DNA from: Melieria omissa
Taxonomy: Eukaryota; Arthropoda; Insecta; Diptera; Ulidiidae
Assembly: GCA_963971225.1 (NCBI GenBank)
Contig: OZ020269.1
Coordinates: 17,606,921-17,670,920 of the forward strand
DNA: 64,000 bases
Direction: 5' to 3'
The notes beneath the pieces were generated by a model. The model worked only from the letters and a program-made list of their open reading frames with translations, had not been told where the DNA came from and made no database searches. The first letter of the stretch is position 1. Every line of letters begins with the position of its first letter. A program made the translations under genes and the position numbers. Shown in pieces: positions 1 through 12,794 of this stretch.

Positions 1-1640
1 TCTGGGGCAAGAATCCTATCGGACCTGAAATTTGGAATCTGTTCTCTTTTATCAAGAGATCGAAATGGTTCGTTTGAACTAGAACTTTTTAAGAAGAGAT
101 TCACAATGGGTCAATTTGGTCTCTGTGCTGACTCAGCCTTCCATACCTACGTAACCTTTGGAGAACATGAAATCATACTGGGTCTAGTATGCCCATACTC
201 CTACTTTAAGCGACAATGCCTGTTCAAAACAATTTTTCCCGCGAATTTTTTAAATATGTTACAAACTTCAAAAAGTATCCAACTATAATTTCAAACTTCC
301 TAAATTGCGAAGAGAAATGGAAAAAATTGTTTGTTTTATAAAGGTCTGAAATCCTATAATGAGTTGCCAAGAATTTAAAACTTTGTAAACAAAACTTATT
401 CAAAAGGAAGCTCTACAATTATTGTAAGACCTTAGCAGTAAGATAATTTTATGTTTATATTTTATATTTGCAACAAAAATGTAATATGAATTAGGCCTAA
501 AAAACCGTAAGAAATAAAAACAAACAAAAAAAAATGAATCGTTAAAACAATGTTCAATGAACACTCCAGAATTTTTTTTCAGTTAAATGTTTCAATAGGT
601 GTGAAATTATAGGCAATACAAAAAACACATTTTAGAAAAATAGATAATAATAAAAAAAAGGGTTTTTTCTCCAAAGGTTCATCAATTCGGGAAAAGTTGA
701 TTAGTTCTGTGGTTCAATTGACTTCAAACTCACCGAAAATACTTGAAAATTTTTTATTTTCTTTTGAAAATGAAAATTTGTTGCAGTTAACCATGGGTTA
801 AGAATTTGTAAAAAGCAATATGAAAACAAGTAAAAAATAAGAAGATTTGGTTAGATAGTAAGATTTTCTTCTTCAAAATCTCATCTAATCAAAGAACATG
901 CCAGAATTTGTTTCCAGTTAAAAGTTTCAATAGATGTGGAATTATAGGCGATCAAAACTGAAAAGGAGCTAATTGACCCAGATTGCTATGAATGATTAAA
1001 AAAATAGTTTTTTCTCCAAGTAAATGCGTTAATTGACTTCAAACTTACTGAAAAGACTCGAAAATTCTTTATCGAATTTTTTTTCAGTTAAAGTTTCAAC
1101 AAACTGACCAGAATTTTATCGATGATTAAAAAAAAAAGGTTTGTTCTCTGAATGTTTAATTCAGGAGAAACAAATTAGTGCTCCAATAGACTTCAAACTC
1201 ACTGAAAATACTTGAAAATTTTTTATTTTCTTTTGAAAATGAAAATTTGATGGAGTCAATCATGGGTTAAGAATTTGTAAAAACAAATATGATTAAATGA
1301 GAAATATGGCTAATTGAATTCAAGTCTAATTAAAAACACATCAAAATCTGATGAGGTCATTAAAGGGTTAAAAATAGTGACTTATCCTTGCAAAGGTCTC
1401 GTAACTTGCTGATAACACATTTATATCTATAAAACCGCGTTTTTATCTATTTGTGCGTTTGTCTTTTACACATTCGGAAACTACTTGACCCATTGATCTG
1501 AAATTTTGATACAATTGGTGCTATGTCCAAAATTAGGTTTCTGGGTATCATTTGTTGTGATTAGGTAAGAAAGCACTGGCGCAGGACAATGCTCCGTTAG
1601 TCAATGCTTCCTCCTTCCTAAAACAAATTGCGTTCATTAG
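1..1640. repeat. Non-coding, degenerate direct repeats
   Basis: No gene is visible. A segment at about 715-830 (ACTTCAAACTCACCGAAAAT onward) recurs at about 1188-1295 with few changes, and a shorter relative lies near 1030. A second motif (CAGTTAAA..GTTTCAATAG) recurs near 580, 915 and 1085. This is an old, imperfect tandem duplication with a period of roughly 470 bp and smaller internal repeats. The last 250 bases resemble ordinary dispersed fly repeat DNA, but I cannot assign a family. Confidence 0.5.
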
Positions 1641-1642
1641 TT

Positions 1643-2144
1643 TTGCGTAGATTTCTACGCATACAAGATTTCAGTATATTTTTAGTGTAATATCTAAAGG
1701 AAATGAATACAAAATATTTTTTTTATAATTAATTATTAATATGTAATTATATTATAATTAATTAATTATTTTAATTATAATTATTTATCTTAATTTTAAT
1801 TAATTATTAATTATTTAAACTTGAATTTGAATTAATATTAATTATTTAAATTTTAATTCGTTATTAATTATTTTAATTTTAATTAAATATTAATTAATTA
1901 GTTAAGTATGAAATTTAAATTTTTTAATTTCATTTTTAATTTTATTATAAACAATAATTAAAATTAAAAAATATTAGAAAAGTAAAATAAATTAAAGTAG
2001 CTTATATTTCATTTTATAAAAAAGAACTCTCTCAGCTTTTGATTTCTTTCCTTTGTTCTTGTGCATAGAAACGCGATATAAAATTGTTTTCGATTTTTCC
2101 TGCAAAAATGTGTAAACGCGCCAAATACGTAGAAATCTACGCAA
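1643..2144. repeat. Possible inverted-repeat element, AT-rich core
   Basis: The left end (TTGCGTAGATTTCTACGCAT, 1643-1662) is the near-perfect reverse complement of the right end (2125-2144). Each end is itself nearly palindromic. The core is mostly (TTAATTAT)-type sequence. No convincing target duplication was found, so this may be a MITE or two chance copies of a short palindromic repeat. A related but degenerate motif lies near 2460-2475. Confidence 0.35.
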
Positions 2145-2242
2145 GGATAACCAAAGTAACTTTTTTCATGAAAGAAAAAAATGAGAAAACATTTTTTGAG
2201 TGTAAAATATAAATTTTTTAAAAATTCCAATAAACGATTTAA

Positions 2243-2429
2243 CACTCGAATGCCCTACCAATCCAACCCTCCTTATTATCCATATGGAATCATGTTGCAA
2301 AATATAATACAATTTTTTGCAAACAATACATAGACTTTTTTATTAAATTTGGCTTCTAGCAGAAAGTGATAAAATAAAATAATAAAAGACCTCAATTGAG
2401 TAATTTTGACTGCTTTGGGCATTCTAGTG
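2243..2429. mobile_element. piggyBac-like MITE (CACTMGAA family)
   Basis: A 187-bp element is flanked on both sides by TTAA (2239-2242 and 2430-2433). The left end reads CACTCGAATGCCC and the right end is its inverse, GGGCATTCTAGTG. TTAA duplications with CACTA-type ends are the signature of piggyBac-superfamily elements. It has no coding capacity. Its right part (AAAGACCTCAATTGAG onward) matches the right part of the element at 44350-44680, so the two belong to one family. Confidence 0.75.
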
Positions 2430-2433
2430 TTAA

Positions 2434-5400
2434 AATAAAAATTGAAAAAGAGTCTTTTGTGCGTAGTTTTCTATGCAATAGACAGGGTTTCTGTGGAAGC
2501 TGCTGAAATGAAGAAAGCACGGAAACTGTGGTATAAATAAACCAAATATTGAAAAAAAATCAAATAAATTTGCCAGAACTAGCTCTCATCTTCGAAAAGT
2601 ATATAGGCAGTGCAACCCGTCACGTGCTAGAACAATGGGCCACACGGCCCATAGTGGCCCCTAAGTGATGCCATAGAGACGGCCTACCTCACCTATTTTT
2701 CATATTTATTCAGTTTAACTTTGAAATTACAAGTTACATTGATTGATATTTGATTCGAGCTTTCCACAGATTTAATTATATTTATTTTTTATTATTAATT
2801 TTTTTTTTTTATTTATTTGTATTATTATTTATTTTATTATTATTATTATTTTTTATAATTATTTTTTTATTATTAATTTTTATTAAAATTTTTGAATCTT
2901 CAATATTTCTTTATTTTTTTCAAAATTGAATTATATTTATGTTTTATCACTTATTTATTTATCATTTATTTAATAAATAATAAATTATTTCTTTTTTATT
3001 ATTTATTATTTATTATTTTTTATTTAGTATTTATTTATTATTATTTATTATTTCTTTTTTATAATTTTTTTCTATTTTTACTAATATTTGCAGCTAATTT
3101 GCAGCTTATTCGAATTATTTCTGAAAGCTAAGTCTAACCTGCAAGTTTCGAATCTTTACAAATGTTCTATGAGAGAATTTTCAAAAATTTCTTTAGCAAA
3201 TATCAAACCAAAAATTCCTTTGTGCCCACTCATAACATTTCAATAATTATTCATTTTCTACACAAGTAGCAGTTTCACTTCTCTGTATGTGTGTGTGAGT
3301 GAGGATTCTATGTGAGTGGGTCGACTTATTGCATTTCGGTAATAAAAAATTGTAAACGCATACGTACAAGTGAAATTGACATAAGGCCGCAGGGAGCCCT
3401 GATGTAAGGATACATATAATTCAACAATAAGTAAGATTTAATGAAATTTTTGGTCCAACACAACAACAATGACAACCGAACAAAGTGAAAAATCTACCAA
3501 AAAACAATTATACATGTAACGCTGAAATGTTTGCCATTTGCCTTGTTGCTGCTATTATGCACACAGTAGCAACTTCAATGCGTTCCACACACACTGCGTG
3601 TGTGTGTGTGTTGCTGCGTATATGATATTTGACTTTTTGTAGGGTTTTGTTTAAATTCTTGTTATTAATCTTTGCATGTACAAATATATACACACATACA
3701 TACGTAGTCAAGCGTATATATTTGTAAAGTATAATATGTATGAAGCATGTATAATAAATATGTATGTATATGTGTATGAATATTTCTCAATAATGTCGGT
3801 GCAATTGCGTCGGTTCTGTGCCTTCTGCTCCATGCTATTCAATGTATCTGTGTCTGTGTGTGTGTGTGTCTGCACTCATAAAACATATACAAATATAAAT
3901 ATGTATGCATATGTATGCGTGTGTAGCATATGCAGTTCAACATATTCTTTATTTCATATTTTCTAATAAATTTTTCAAAGTTTGTTCTTGAAAGCCCTGC
4001 AGTGCTGTAATATCTACAAGTATATTTGTACAACTTTTGCTCTTCGCCTGTGCCCGCCAACGAGCAACAACTCTCACACACACACATACACATACGTGCC
4101 AACCCCACACTGCGCCCTGTGCCTTCGTTCATTTTGAGTTTCGACCCGCTCGCATTGCCCACAGCTCAACTCTTTTCTAACCTAACCTAACAAACAGCGC
4201 CCGAACAGCAGCGACAGCCTCGGTCTCAGTCTCAGTCACAGTCACAGTCTCGGCTTCAACCTCAAACGCAGCCTCATTCAACCTTCGCTCAGCCTTAGCG
4301 ACGCTAACGCCTCTTGGCACCGACGTTCGTTGTTAGCTGCGCTGCCGCTGCGCCCCTTGCAGCATCATCAAGTATGCCTTTGTATGTGTGTGTGTAATGC
4401 ATGTGCGATGGCTGCATTTGGCAAAAAGTTTTTCATTTGCCATCTCATCAGCGTTGTGATTTAATTCAGTGCAAAAGCGCCAACCCAGCAGCCAGCTTCG
4501 TCGAACGAACAGTGTCGAACACACCAAACTCAGCCAAACCAAACCAAAACCAAACCAAACCAATTTCAACCAAACTGAACTATATGGCACCGCACCGAAC
4601 CAAAGCGAACTGAGCCGCACCGAAACGTACTCGTAACGAAAACCCATCCAAATGCCTTTTGGCGCTGAATTCTTCTTAACTTGGCCCGTGGCAGTTTTTG
4701 ATTTGTGTGCTGCTCATTCGTTTTTGTTTTGCTTTTGCCTTTCTTCCTTTTCAGTGTTTCATTTTTTTTTCTGTTTATTTTTTTGTTTTTGTTGGTTTTG
4801 TTTTTTGGCTTTTTTTTGTTGCCTTCGGTTCAATTCTCTCGTGCGTCTTCAACTTTGCTCCTCGTGGCGCTGACTCTGTGCATGTGCGGCTGTGTGGCAA
4901 GATTGCGCAGTTGCTGCAGGGAGATGTTGCCGAGTTGGGCGGACATAGGGCAGAGAGGGGCAAGGGGGGTGAGGTGCATGTCTCTATGCCATATTAGAAG
5001 TTTTGCACTGCAAAGGAAATACATGGCTGAGCAGCGGTGGGAGTAATAGCTGCGAGTTTGTTTGTAGTGAGGCAATGTATTTGTTGTTGTTTTTGTTTTT
5101 CTACAGTTTTTGTTATGTTTTGTTTTGCTACGATTCCGGCGCGTCCTTAGACGCAGCACAGTGGAGTAATTTGTGCAAGTTTCTTTATGATTGCCCGATA
5201 AGAAACAAAATATGAAGTGGGCTTTTTGTTTTTTGTGCAATGCAATAAAGTTTCATTGATCTGGGCGGCATTTCAGTGCCGTAGGTGAGTTGAACTTTTC
5301 AGTGCAATAGTACTAGAAAGCTTAAAGAGAGAGGTAAGAAGACACAGATTAAGGATTTATTGTGAGTTGTTTTCATGTTTGCATGCAACACATAGAAACA

Positions 5401-5685
5401 TCTCTTCAGGTCTTGAGGCAGTGGTGCTGACAGGATATCAATTGAGAGAGTTGGGGTGATTCTAGATATAACTTTTGAGTTCAATAACATTTGAAAACAT
5501 AGTTGTCACATAATATATGTGCAACAAAGAGACATTTAGGAAAGTTGGAACCTGAAACCCTTTTTCAAACGCCACTGTCTTCAGGTTTTTTCATTTGTAA
5601 ACATTATTTTTATTTATTTATTTAATTTATTTAGAATTGTTTAAAAAAATTATTATTTTTTAAGTTAAAAAAAGACATATGTCTA
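2434..5685. other. Non-coding, simple repeats
   Basis: No gene supported. Contents: AT-only low-complexity DNA at about 2760-3085, (GT)n/(CA)n tracts at 3285-3300, 3590-3612 and 3855-3870, a TATG/CATA-rich stretch at 3680-3930, a (TCAGTC)n-like run at 4220-4260, a CCAAA-rich run at 4520-4600, and T-rich DNA at 4720-4830. Open frames here are short, overlap on both strands and have repeat-derived composition, so I do not call them genes. Confidence 0.5.
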
Positions 5686-5699
5686 TAATATATAATAAA

Positions 5700-7187
5700 G
5701 AGCTGCGATGGATGATTCATTTCTCCCTACACACAGTGTGATTCGGTACAGTGTGCACTGATTGCTAGCATTCACTGTGGTAAGAGAGCAGTATGAAAAT
5801 GACAACAAAACGGAAACCGCAAGAGCTGTCAACACTCATTTGCTTGTCCCTGCAAGGCACGGACATTTTTCTCTCTGGTATACACACTGCCAGCAATGCT
5901 AATGAATCGTTGACAGTGCGTAACGGGCCGAAATGCTACATGTCCGCTGAATGCAATGATTCATTGAAGGACAGTTTGGCACGCGTAATTAAGTGAGACA
6001 GTTCGGAAAACATTTTAGTGTGATAAAAAATTAATTAAAATGGAGATTGATGATGTGAGTTAATATAACATATTTTAATAAATAATTTAAATGTAATATT
6101 AATGTATATGTTGTTATTATTGTAATTTTTAGTCAAATGACACTGTATCAGCAGTCGAAAATGCAAGTGATGTAGCATCTAGCAATCAGCTAACCAACGC
6201 CATTATGAAAAATAAAATTTTGAGCGGGCAATATGTCCTTAGTGGAAAGAAAGGTCGGAGTAATGTGTGGAATGTATTCGGGAAAGTATATTTGGGAAAT
6301 ATATAATAATAATAATATATAAATATTTCAATAATTTAAATTTTGTTGAATTTTTAAAATATTTTATTTGTAAATTCGTATGCGTTATTATTACAATGAG
6401 AACAAAGCACTAATTGTTCTATTAGTATAACCAAAGAAAATAATCGGTTACAGATTTTTGCTACCTATTTGCTCCTTCAGATTTCCTGATGAATGCTGTG
6501 ACAGTAAATTAAAAAAAGGAAGTTCCAAACGATGCAAAACATAAACAATAGAAAAACAACAAAAGAAGAGCTGTTTACATGTTTCTCGAGCTATGTAGCA
6601 AAAGCAATCGTCAATACAAAAAAAGCATACACACAAAAACTACAACAACAAAAAACAATAGCGTAGTAACTACGCCGTAGTTGAAACGACGATCATTGCG
6701 CTGGCTGGTGTCGCTGTGAGAAATTTGCACAAAAAATTATTGAGTGACCAAAACAACCACCAACGCCTCTGAAGCGCTTGCGCTCCTGCTGGCACCACTC
6801 TTTCCCTTTTGTGGCTTCCCCCCGCCCTATGAAGCTCGCAAACAAAAATTTGAATTTTTGAGCTCAGATGCGCCTTCTATACACTTCATATTCTTTGGTA
6901 TAACCAAAGAATATTTTTCCATACTTTTTGGTATAACTTACTGCATTCAGTGTCATTGCAGTAAATTTCATTGCCTTTACTGTGAATTGCCTTTAGTGTG
7001 TTTTCTTACACTAATGTTATAAAGCAACAAAGACTCAGCTCTCATATGTCATGCACACACTTCTTTTTTGCTTCCCTTCGCTGGCAGCTCTGATTCGATC
7101 TGTTTGCACTGAGCCAGTGCAGTGCAGTGCCGTGCAAAGAGAGAGAGTGTCTTGAAACAGCTTTCAAATCGACAATTGCAGCTCTTT
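5700..7187 (+). mobile_element. Non-autonomous hAT-like element
   Basis: Inverted ends AAGAGCTGC (about 5698-5707) and GCAGCTCTT (about 7173-7182) bound a region that contains the spliced BED-finger start of a hAT-type transposase at 6040-6306. Just inside both ends lie several copies of CAGTGC/CAGTGT-type motifs (5730-5765; 7100-7130), as expected for hAT subterminal repeats. The surrounding AT-rich flanks are also partly inverted copies of each other, so the exact ends and target duplication are uncertain. The catalytic part is missing, which points to an internal deletion. Confidence 0.5.
6040..6306 (+). pseudogene. hAT transposase N-terminal remnant (BED finger start)
   Basis: A two-exon reading frame: exon 1 at 6040-6054 (MEIDD), donor GTGAGT at 6055, acceptor TTTTTAG ending at 6132, exon 2 at 6133-6306. 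Spliced, it gives 62 residues in one frame. Residues about 45-60 read GKKGRSNVWNVFGKV, which fits the first strand and W/F positions of a BED zinc finger, the DNA-binding domain at the N-terminus of many hAT transposases. The zinc-binding Cys/His residues and the whole catalytic core are absent because the frame ends at TAA 6304-6306. The frame and splice sites are seen in the sequence; the hAT assignment comes from family knowledge. It may be a domesticated short protein, but a deleted transposon is simpler. Confidence 0.5.
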
Positions 7188-7503
7188 AATATATAATTTA
7201 TATATACATACATATGTATACATAATTTTATATTGTTTAAAAAAAAATATAATTTTTTAATTTAATTTAAGTTTTTTTGAATGTTTTTTAATTTCATTTA
7301 ATTCTTTTTTAATTTTTTTTTAATTTAAAATAAAAATTTTTTTTTAAATTATTTTTTTTAATTAATTTTTTTTCTAAATTAATTTTTTCTTAATTCATTT
7401 TTGTTTTTAAACTAATTTAAAAATTTAATTTTAATTTAATTTTTTTTAATTTAATTAATTTAATTTAATTTGATTTTTTAAATTTTTTTTAGTTTCAAAA
7501 ACG
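7188..7503. other. AT-rich low-complexity DNA
   Basis: Mostly runs of T and (TTTAATT)-type repeats. No gene or RNA feature seen. Confidence 0.6.
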
Positions 7504-7666
7504 ACAGATGTCAGAAAGCTATAATTTTATATTGTTAAAAAAATTAGTATTTTTTAATTTAATTTCAATTCTTTTTTAATTTTTTTTTTTAATAAATTTT
7601 TTTTTGAAATTAATTTTTGTTTTAAAATTAATTTTTTTTAACAATATAAATTATAGCTACATCTGT
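7504..7666. repeat. Small inverted-repeat element (MITE-like)
   Basis: The left end, ACAGATG followed by AGCTATAATTTTATATTG, reappears inverted at the right end (CAATATAAATTATAGCT then CATCTGT). The arms are about 45 bp each around a T-rich core. No clear target duplication. The AT-rich sequence CATAATTTTATATTGTTTAAAA at about 7220 looks like a partial second copy. Confidence 0.5.
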
Positions 7667-8732
7667 GGTTTTAAGCTGACTAGTTTGTTTACTTAATCTT
7701 TATTAATCTTTATCAATAAAATTTCTATAGAAATATTACAGGATTCTACTCGGAAATGATAGTCCGTCGTAGTATCCTGGACTTTCTGCAACTTATTCAG
7801 GAGCTTTTCAGGCCTGGTGATCAAAACTCTACTTGAATATTGAAGCAGAAGTTCTTGACACCCCACTACTTTCGTTAAAATTTTCGCAGACAGTCAAGCT
7901 TTTCCAAGGGCGAAGGATATTAAATCGGATATGATATAGAGTTATTTTTTCTCTCTATGTACATACGAGATCAAAGATATAAATACTTATTTCTGTTTTT
8001 TAGGACACTTCGATGGGTAGTGAACTCCTAGAAAAGATGGCTAGATTCAGAAATTGTTGCATGAACTCCAATCTCTGTCCTTCTTGTGTAAGAAAATACA
8101 GAAGCAATTTCAGTCTACTAGAAACAGACTGGTCCACTGCAACATAGACAGAAACTTCTGTTCATTGCTGTCCATGAAAACCATCAGAGTTTGACCCCGA
8201 CTTCTATCAGGAAAATCATTCGTATAGACACTGATTATTTTCGGGACTACTGTGCACAGTGGTAATCCACATGTGGTAATACGTCCCAGCAAGTTTTTAT
8301 GGCCCCTGAAAACAATTATTTAAATCTTACGACCCATGCAAAAACATTTTTTTTTTTGTTTTTTGTGTTCCCGTATAAAAGGATGATTTCAGAATTGAGC
8401 AATATAATTTTCTAACCCCAACATTCATAGCATGAGAATATTTCAACTGAAAGTATTTTGGATTTCAAAATTAAACTCCGTTCCAAAAGGGTTAAAGATA
8501 AAGTAGATTTATAAGCTTTGAAACCGACATCTTTAGGTCAAGAAACTGTGATATAATTGCAAAGTTGATCTCTTCTTTGTGACCTCAGCTTGCTTCCGTA
8601 TCAGTTTGCTCAGTTTGCTTTTATGTTAGAAAATTACTCATACGCCATGTAGTGTCAACTAATTGGGGTATAAATAAGTTTTGAGGTTTTTTTGTATTTC
8701 TGGAGCTTTATTCAGAGAAATTGATGCAAATT

Positions 8733-8975
8733 ATTTTATTTCAAGTATTTTAAATCCATCGTCCATCCATCCATTTATTCTTACATCTACCTTTTAGACA
8801 GAATAGAGATCTCGCCTTAGAAATACTCCTCGTCTTTTGAAGCAATCTAAGAATGGATAAATTTTTATTTCATTTAAAGTATTGTAAATCCATCATCCAT
8901 CCATATATCATCTTTTAGAAAGAATACGAATCTCGCGTTAAAAATATTCCTCGTCTTCTGAAGCGATCAGAGCTA
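8733..8975. repeat. Tandem duplication, about 140-bp unit
   Basis: Unit 1 (about 8733-8865) and unit 2 (about 8868-8975) share ATTTTATTTCAAGTATTTTAAATCCATC, then ATCCATCCAT, TCTTTTAGA.AGAATA, and CTCCTCGTCTTCTGAAGC in the same order. Several substitutions and small deletions separate them. Non-coding. Confidence 0.7.
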
Positions 8976-11534
8976 TGCCTGAAGTGTACGGTGGGTGGGG
9001 TGAGACATTCCATTAAAGCGCTTTGATGACTTTTTTAGCAAATGGCTTAGCGTTGATAGATTCGCGCTTCAAGAAAATTGTATTTTGTTGGCACAAAGGT
9101 TGAAATGATTAGAGTCCAAAGAAAGAATATTGTTTATACTTCAATGAAATGAGACTTACTGATTTTTTAAATTACATAATGAAGCTTTAATATGAATACA
9201 GCTAATGGATGGTCCCATGTGATTTAAATCTAGTTAGGCCATGCTTCGTGAATCACTCAACATTTATTTGAAACCCCCAAACAATTATTTAACGTTGGTT
9301 CTTATGCTAACGAAGAAGGACATGCCATCGATATCAGGTTCTATTATGTTCAATGATAAATTCATCTATCAAGCAAAGATTCTACTTCTTCTCTTTTCAT
9401 TCAGATCTGACAAAAAAAATAACTTGGCAGTTTCATAGATCAGATTTCAACCACGTTTACATGGAAAGTGATTCAGTCTGTTGTTAATAAATTCAGTGTT
9501 GTCAGATCAGAAGATTTGTTCCTAAATTAACCCATTCCTGCTGGGTACCAGTTCCGCCAATACGATTGTGATAAAATTTCATACACGACCTAGAAGTGAC
9601 CCAAAATGATCAGAACCAATTTCAGCTTTATGCCTCGTTGCTGAGATATTCATTAGGTATTTTGTACCCATTACGCAGCAATGGTTAGTTTTTTCCATAT
9701 TGTCTGAAGTGATCAGCTAAACACTTGAACGAAAATTGTATTTTTTACAGGTGAGTTAGGAGGCAGATTTTTTTTAAGTTCTAAAGCCACTACGTTTCGC
9801 CACATTTTCCACCTCCGAAAAATTTACGATTTTTGGAGTCTGGTAACTCTAGCTAGATGGCGTAATTTAAGGGTGACCTTCACTAGGTTAATAATTTAGA
9901 AAAAAGTTCCATCATTACCATAACTATTCCTATCAATAATTTTGAGGGATCTCAAACATTGAATTTTTTGTGATTAAATAAAAATAATAAAAAATTAAAT
10001 ATATAGGCAGCAATATTTTAAGGAGATTTTTGGCTTTTTAGGAAAATTTTTAGGAGGAAGAATTGTTTAGAAAAAAGTTTAGGAAACACTGATCGTGATA
10101 CATTTGACACCATTAGCGGCTCTGAAGCCTTGAATATTGAAAGCTAAGGCGTAAAATTTTTTTTAAATAAATTTATTTGAATTATTTTGCATTATTTTTA
10201 TTAAATTAAATTATGCTTCAAAGTGTATAAAATTAAAGCAATAAATGAAGGATGGAAGTTTACAAGCGCGAATTTCATACCAATCTAATTTTTTTATGTT
10301 TAGTTTGTGTTAAGTTGCTCTTGTTAAGCTGAAGCTGAATGAATAAAAAAGATGCAATAAAAAATAAAAACTTAATATATATTTTCTTTCCTTACTTTAT
10401 AATGACAAAAATAAGAAACAACAATTTTATGATTTTTTTTAATTTTTTGATGGAAATTTAAGCTTTTTTAAGATTTAGGAGAAAGTCATTTCAGGTATCT
10501 GGCAACGCTGCACAAATTAAAATATTCTATACAATTCTCAAGTAAGTCCTAACTCAGCTCCAATAGTTCTTTTATTTCCCAACACTTTCACTTAAAGTTT
10601 GCGTTCATTTCGCAATTTTAACAAATTTCATGCTGAACTAAAACACTTGATTCCACTGTTCCTATGCTACGTCTACGCAATACCTTCCAGCTGTAATTTC
10701 TCAGTGCAGTTTTGCGTGTGCATATGTGTGTGTGCTTTAGTCATACTTGCTGGCAGCAACTTCGCTCACTTCTTCATGCTACACGCTGTGCTCCAGTGCA
10801 CCGCATGAACTTGATGTTTTGATTATTGTGGGAGGACAAAACGATATTTCATAAGTATGAAAACGTCAAGCGGCACAGCGACTCGCAGCGACACAGTGGG
10901 CACTCGCCGGCGACCGTAAGCGCTGTGGGTGTGCGCATGGAATCGGCGCCCCGGCCTTATTTCAGCCAAATCCGCTTGAAGGTACTCGATCCTCTCACTT
11001 GCACGCCACTTGCGTTGCCATCGCCGTCGTCGCCGCCAATGCGGTGGCACGCCGATGCGGTTCGGATACGGTTCAGTTGTTGTGTGTTGTTGTGCAGCAG
11101 CGGCAGTGGCAAATCTCTGAGGGCGGTTTAAAATTGCGATAAGGTTTATGCCTGAGAAACTTTTTCACTGTATGATTGCACACACACGCACACACACATA
11201 CGTGCGCGCTCACATGCACATGTCGACTGGAGCACACACACATTCAAGTGGCAACTTGCATATGAGATATCTTTTAAATACAAATACAAACACTCGCCTC
11301 GTACTCACACACACACACACACACACACTCGCCCATTTAGCCAGAGTCAGGACATACTTTTTTTGTTGGTGTGTCTCTTTTTGCTGCTATCGGAGTTGGC
11401 TGGCTGGCGCTGTTGCTTTCGGGGCTGACAGCTGGGATAAGGCTGCGCTCGTGTGCAGGGGTCGAGCAGCCGCCGAAAGTGGGCGCTGCGTCATTTGCTG
11501 GTAATTGAGATGGTGTGGTAACTGCGGAGCGACA

Positions 11535-11540
11535 TATAAA
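11535..11540 (+). promoter_or_regulatory. Candidate TATA box in GC-richer stretch
   Basis: A TATAAA lies in a local GC-rich context (GACATATAAACGGCCG), 5.4 kb upstream of the first placed twz exon. That exon is preceded by a splice acceptor, so an upstream exon and promoter are expected. This site is one possibility only; I see no decisive initiator or donor linking it to twz. Confidence 0.2.
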
Positions 11541-12213
11541 CGGCCGAACGGAGCGGCGTGCAGCTGGATGGAGTAGAAGAAAATGCCCCAGTGCGGCTCG
11601 CCTTCCCGGCATTGTGGTTTTCATTTTGGCATTGGCTTTTGCATGATGTGTGCACTAATTCCGACTAAGTGCCCGCAGGAATTTTCAGCTTTTCTTATAT
11701 CCGCTGCGGTGCTGTGTGTGGTGAAACGCTCTACGTATGTGTATCACTGTGTGCTTATGTGTGTGTGTGTGTGTGTGGTAAAGGGATGCTTGGCTGCTTA
11801 ATTCGTTGGTTGGCTGCTGCCTCCAAGCAGAACGTCGAGCAGCTTCGGGCGCACAAAACGATCTGGCAGCGGTGGTTCTTGTCTGCGCTCAACTCTTTGC
11901 AATGTGCTTCGTCGTTCGCCTAACTGAAATTATTTCAATATATTCGTGGGCTTTGTTTGTAGTTTTTGTTTAAGCGCTTTTGCCTTACGTTTCGTAAATC
12001 ACTATTGGCTGCTTCATTGCTTTTGCTGCGATGCGTTGTTTCGCTTTTAAGTGTTTAACACTTATTTGTGACACAAGATGATGGACTCTGGCAGCTAAGG
12101 CATTTCGGGTAGATCTATTTTTTTTTTGGCTGAACTCTGACATATGTTCGTCTGAAGCTAAGATATATGTATGTATATTTCTTCAAATTGAACACTGATA
12201 TAATTTTTTAAAA

Positions 12214-12725
12214 ATAAGGCTTAAATTCTCTTTGCTAGTATTTAATAACTTTTTTTCAAATGAAAATATATCTTCATTAAACAAGCAACAACTCATTCAT
12301 TTGAGAGTTAAACTGACATACCTTTTTTATTATATTTTTAAAGCTTTTTCTGTCAATTAATTTCAATTTATTTATTTTATTGTGGATCACAGATTATTTT
12401 TTCTTACAGACAAGTTCAACTTAACAATTGAAACATTCTAAGAATTTTAGTTAAAAATATTCCCACTAATCCCTGAACCATGATGTTATAAAATGACAAA
12501 TAAAATCAAATTTTTTTGCTAGTATTTGATGACCTTTTTTCAAATGGGAACTCGACTGATAACTTGTTCTAAAAAAATAAGCAAGAAAGAACTCATTTAT
12601 TTAAGAGTTAAACTGACATACGAATATATTTGTTTGTTTGTTATATTTGACAGCTTTTTCTATAAATTAATTTCAATTTATTTAATTAAAAAACTGATCC
12701 TGCTTGAAAATTAAAGTTAAAAATA
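12214..12725. repeat. Tandem duplication, about 285-bp unit
   Basis: The sequence TTTGCTAGTATTTAATAAC (12231) is repeated as TTTGCTAGTATTTGATGAC (12515). It is followed in both copies by CTTTTTTTCAAATG, AACTCATT.ATTT.AGAGTTAAACTGACATA and AGCTTTTTCT...AATTAATTTCAATTTATTTA. This is a diverged head-to-tail duplication without coding potential. Confidence 0.7.
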
Positions 12726-12794
12726 TTCACAGTAAAATTTAAAAATTTAGCGTAAAAATTACAAAATCGGATTCACCGTTTTATGGGTTCAGTT

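Larger units (their letters stand above)
7667..12213. other. Non-coding; old repeats, possible 5' gene region
   Basis: No gene is firmly supported. A repeat fragment at about 8375-8490 (ends CCAAAAGGGTTAA) is related to the repeats flanking the Tc1-like element near 41.7 kb. A tandem duplication lies at 8733-8975. At 9531 a TTAA is followed by CCCATTCCTGCTGGGTACCAG-like sequence resembling the left end of the element at 52217. From 10.6 to 11.95 kb the DNA is richer in GC and in (CA)n/(GT)n (11176-11200, 11305-11330, 11757-11777). Open frames there overlap on both strands and show no recognisable domain. Confidence 0.45.

Noticed and set aside
10826..11131. 101-codon open frame as a gene
   Set aside because: An equally open frame lies opposite on the minus strand, no domain is visible, and composition follows the GC-rich repeats.
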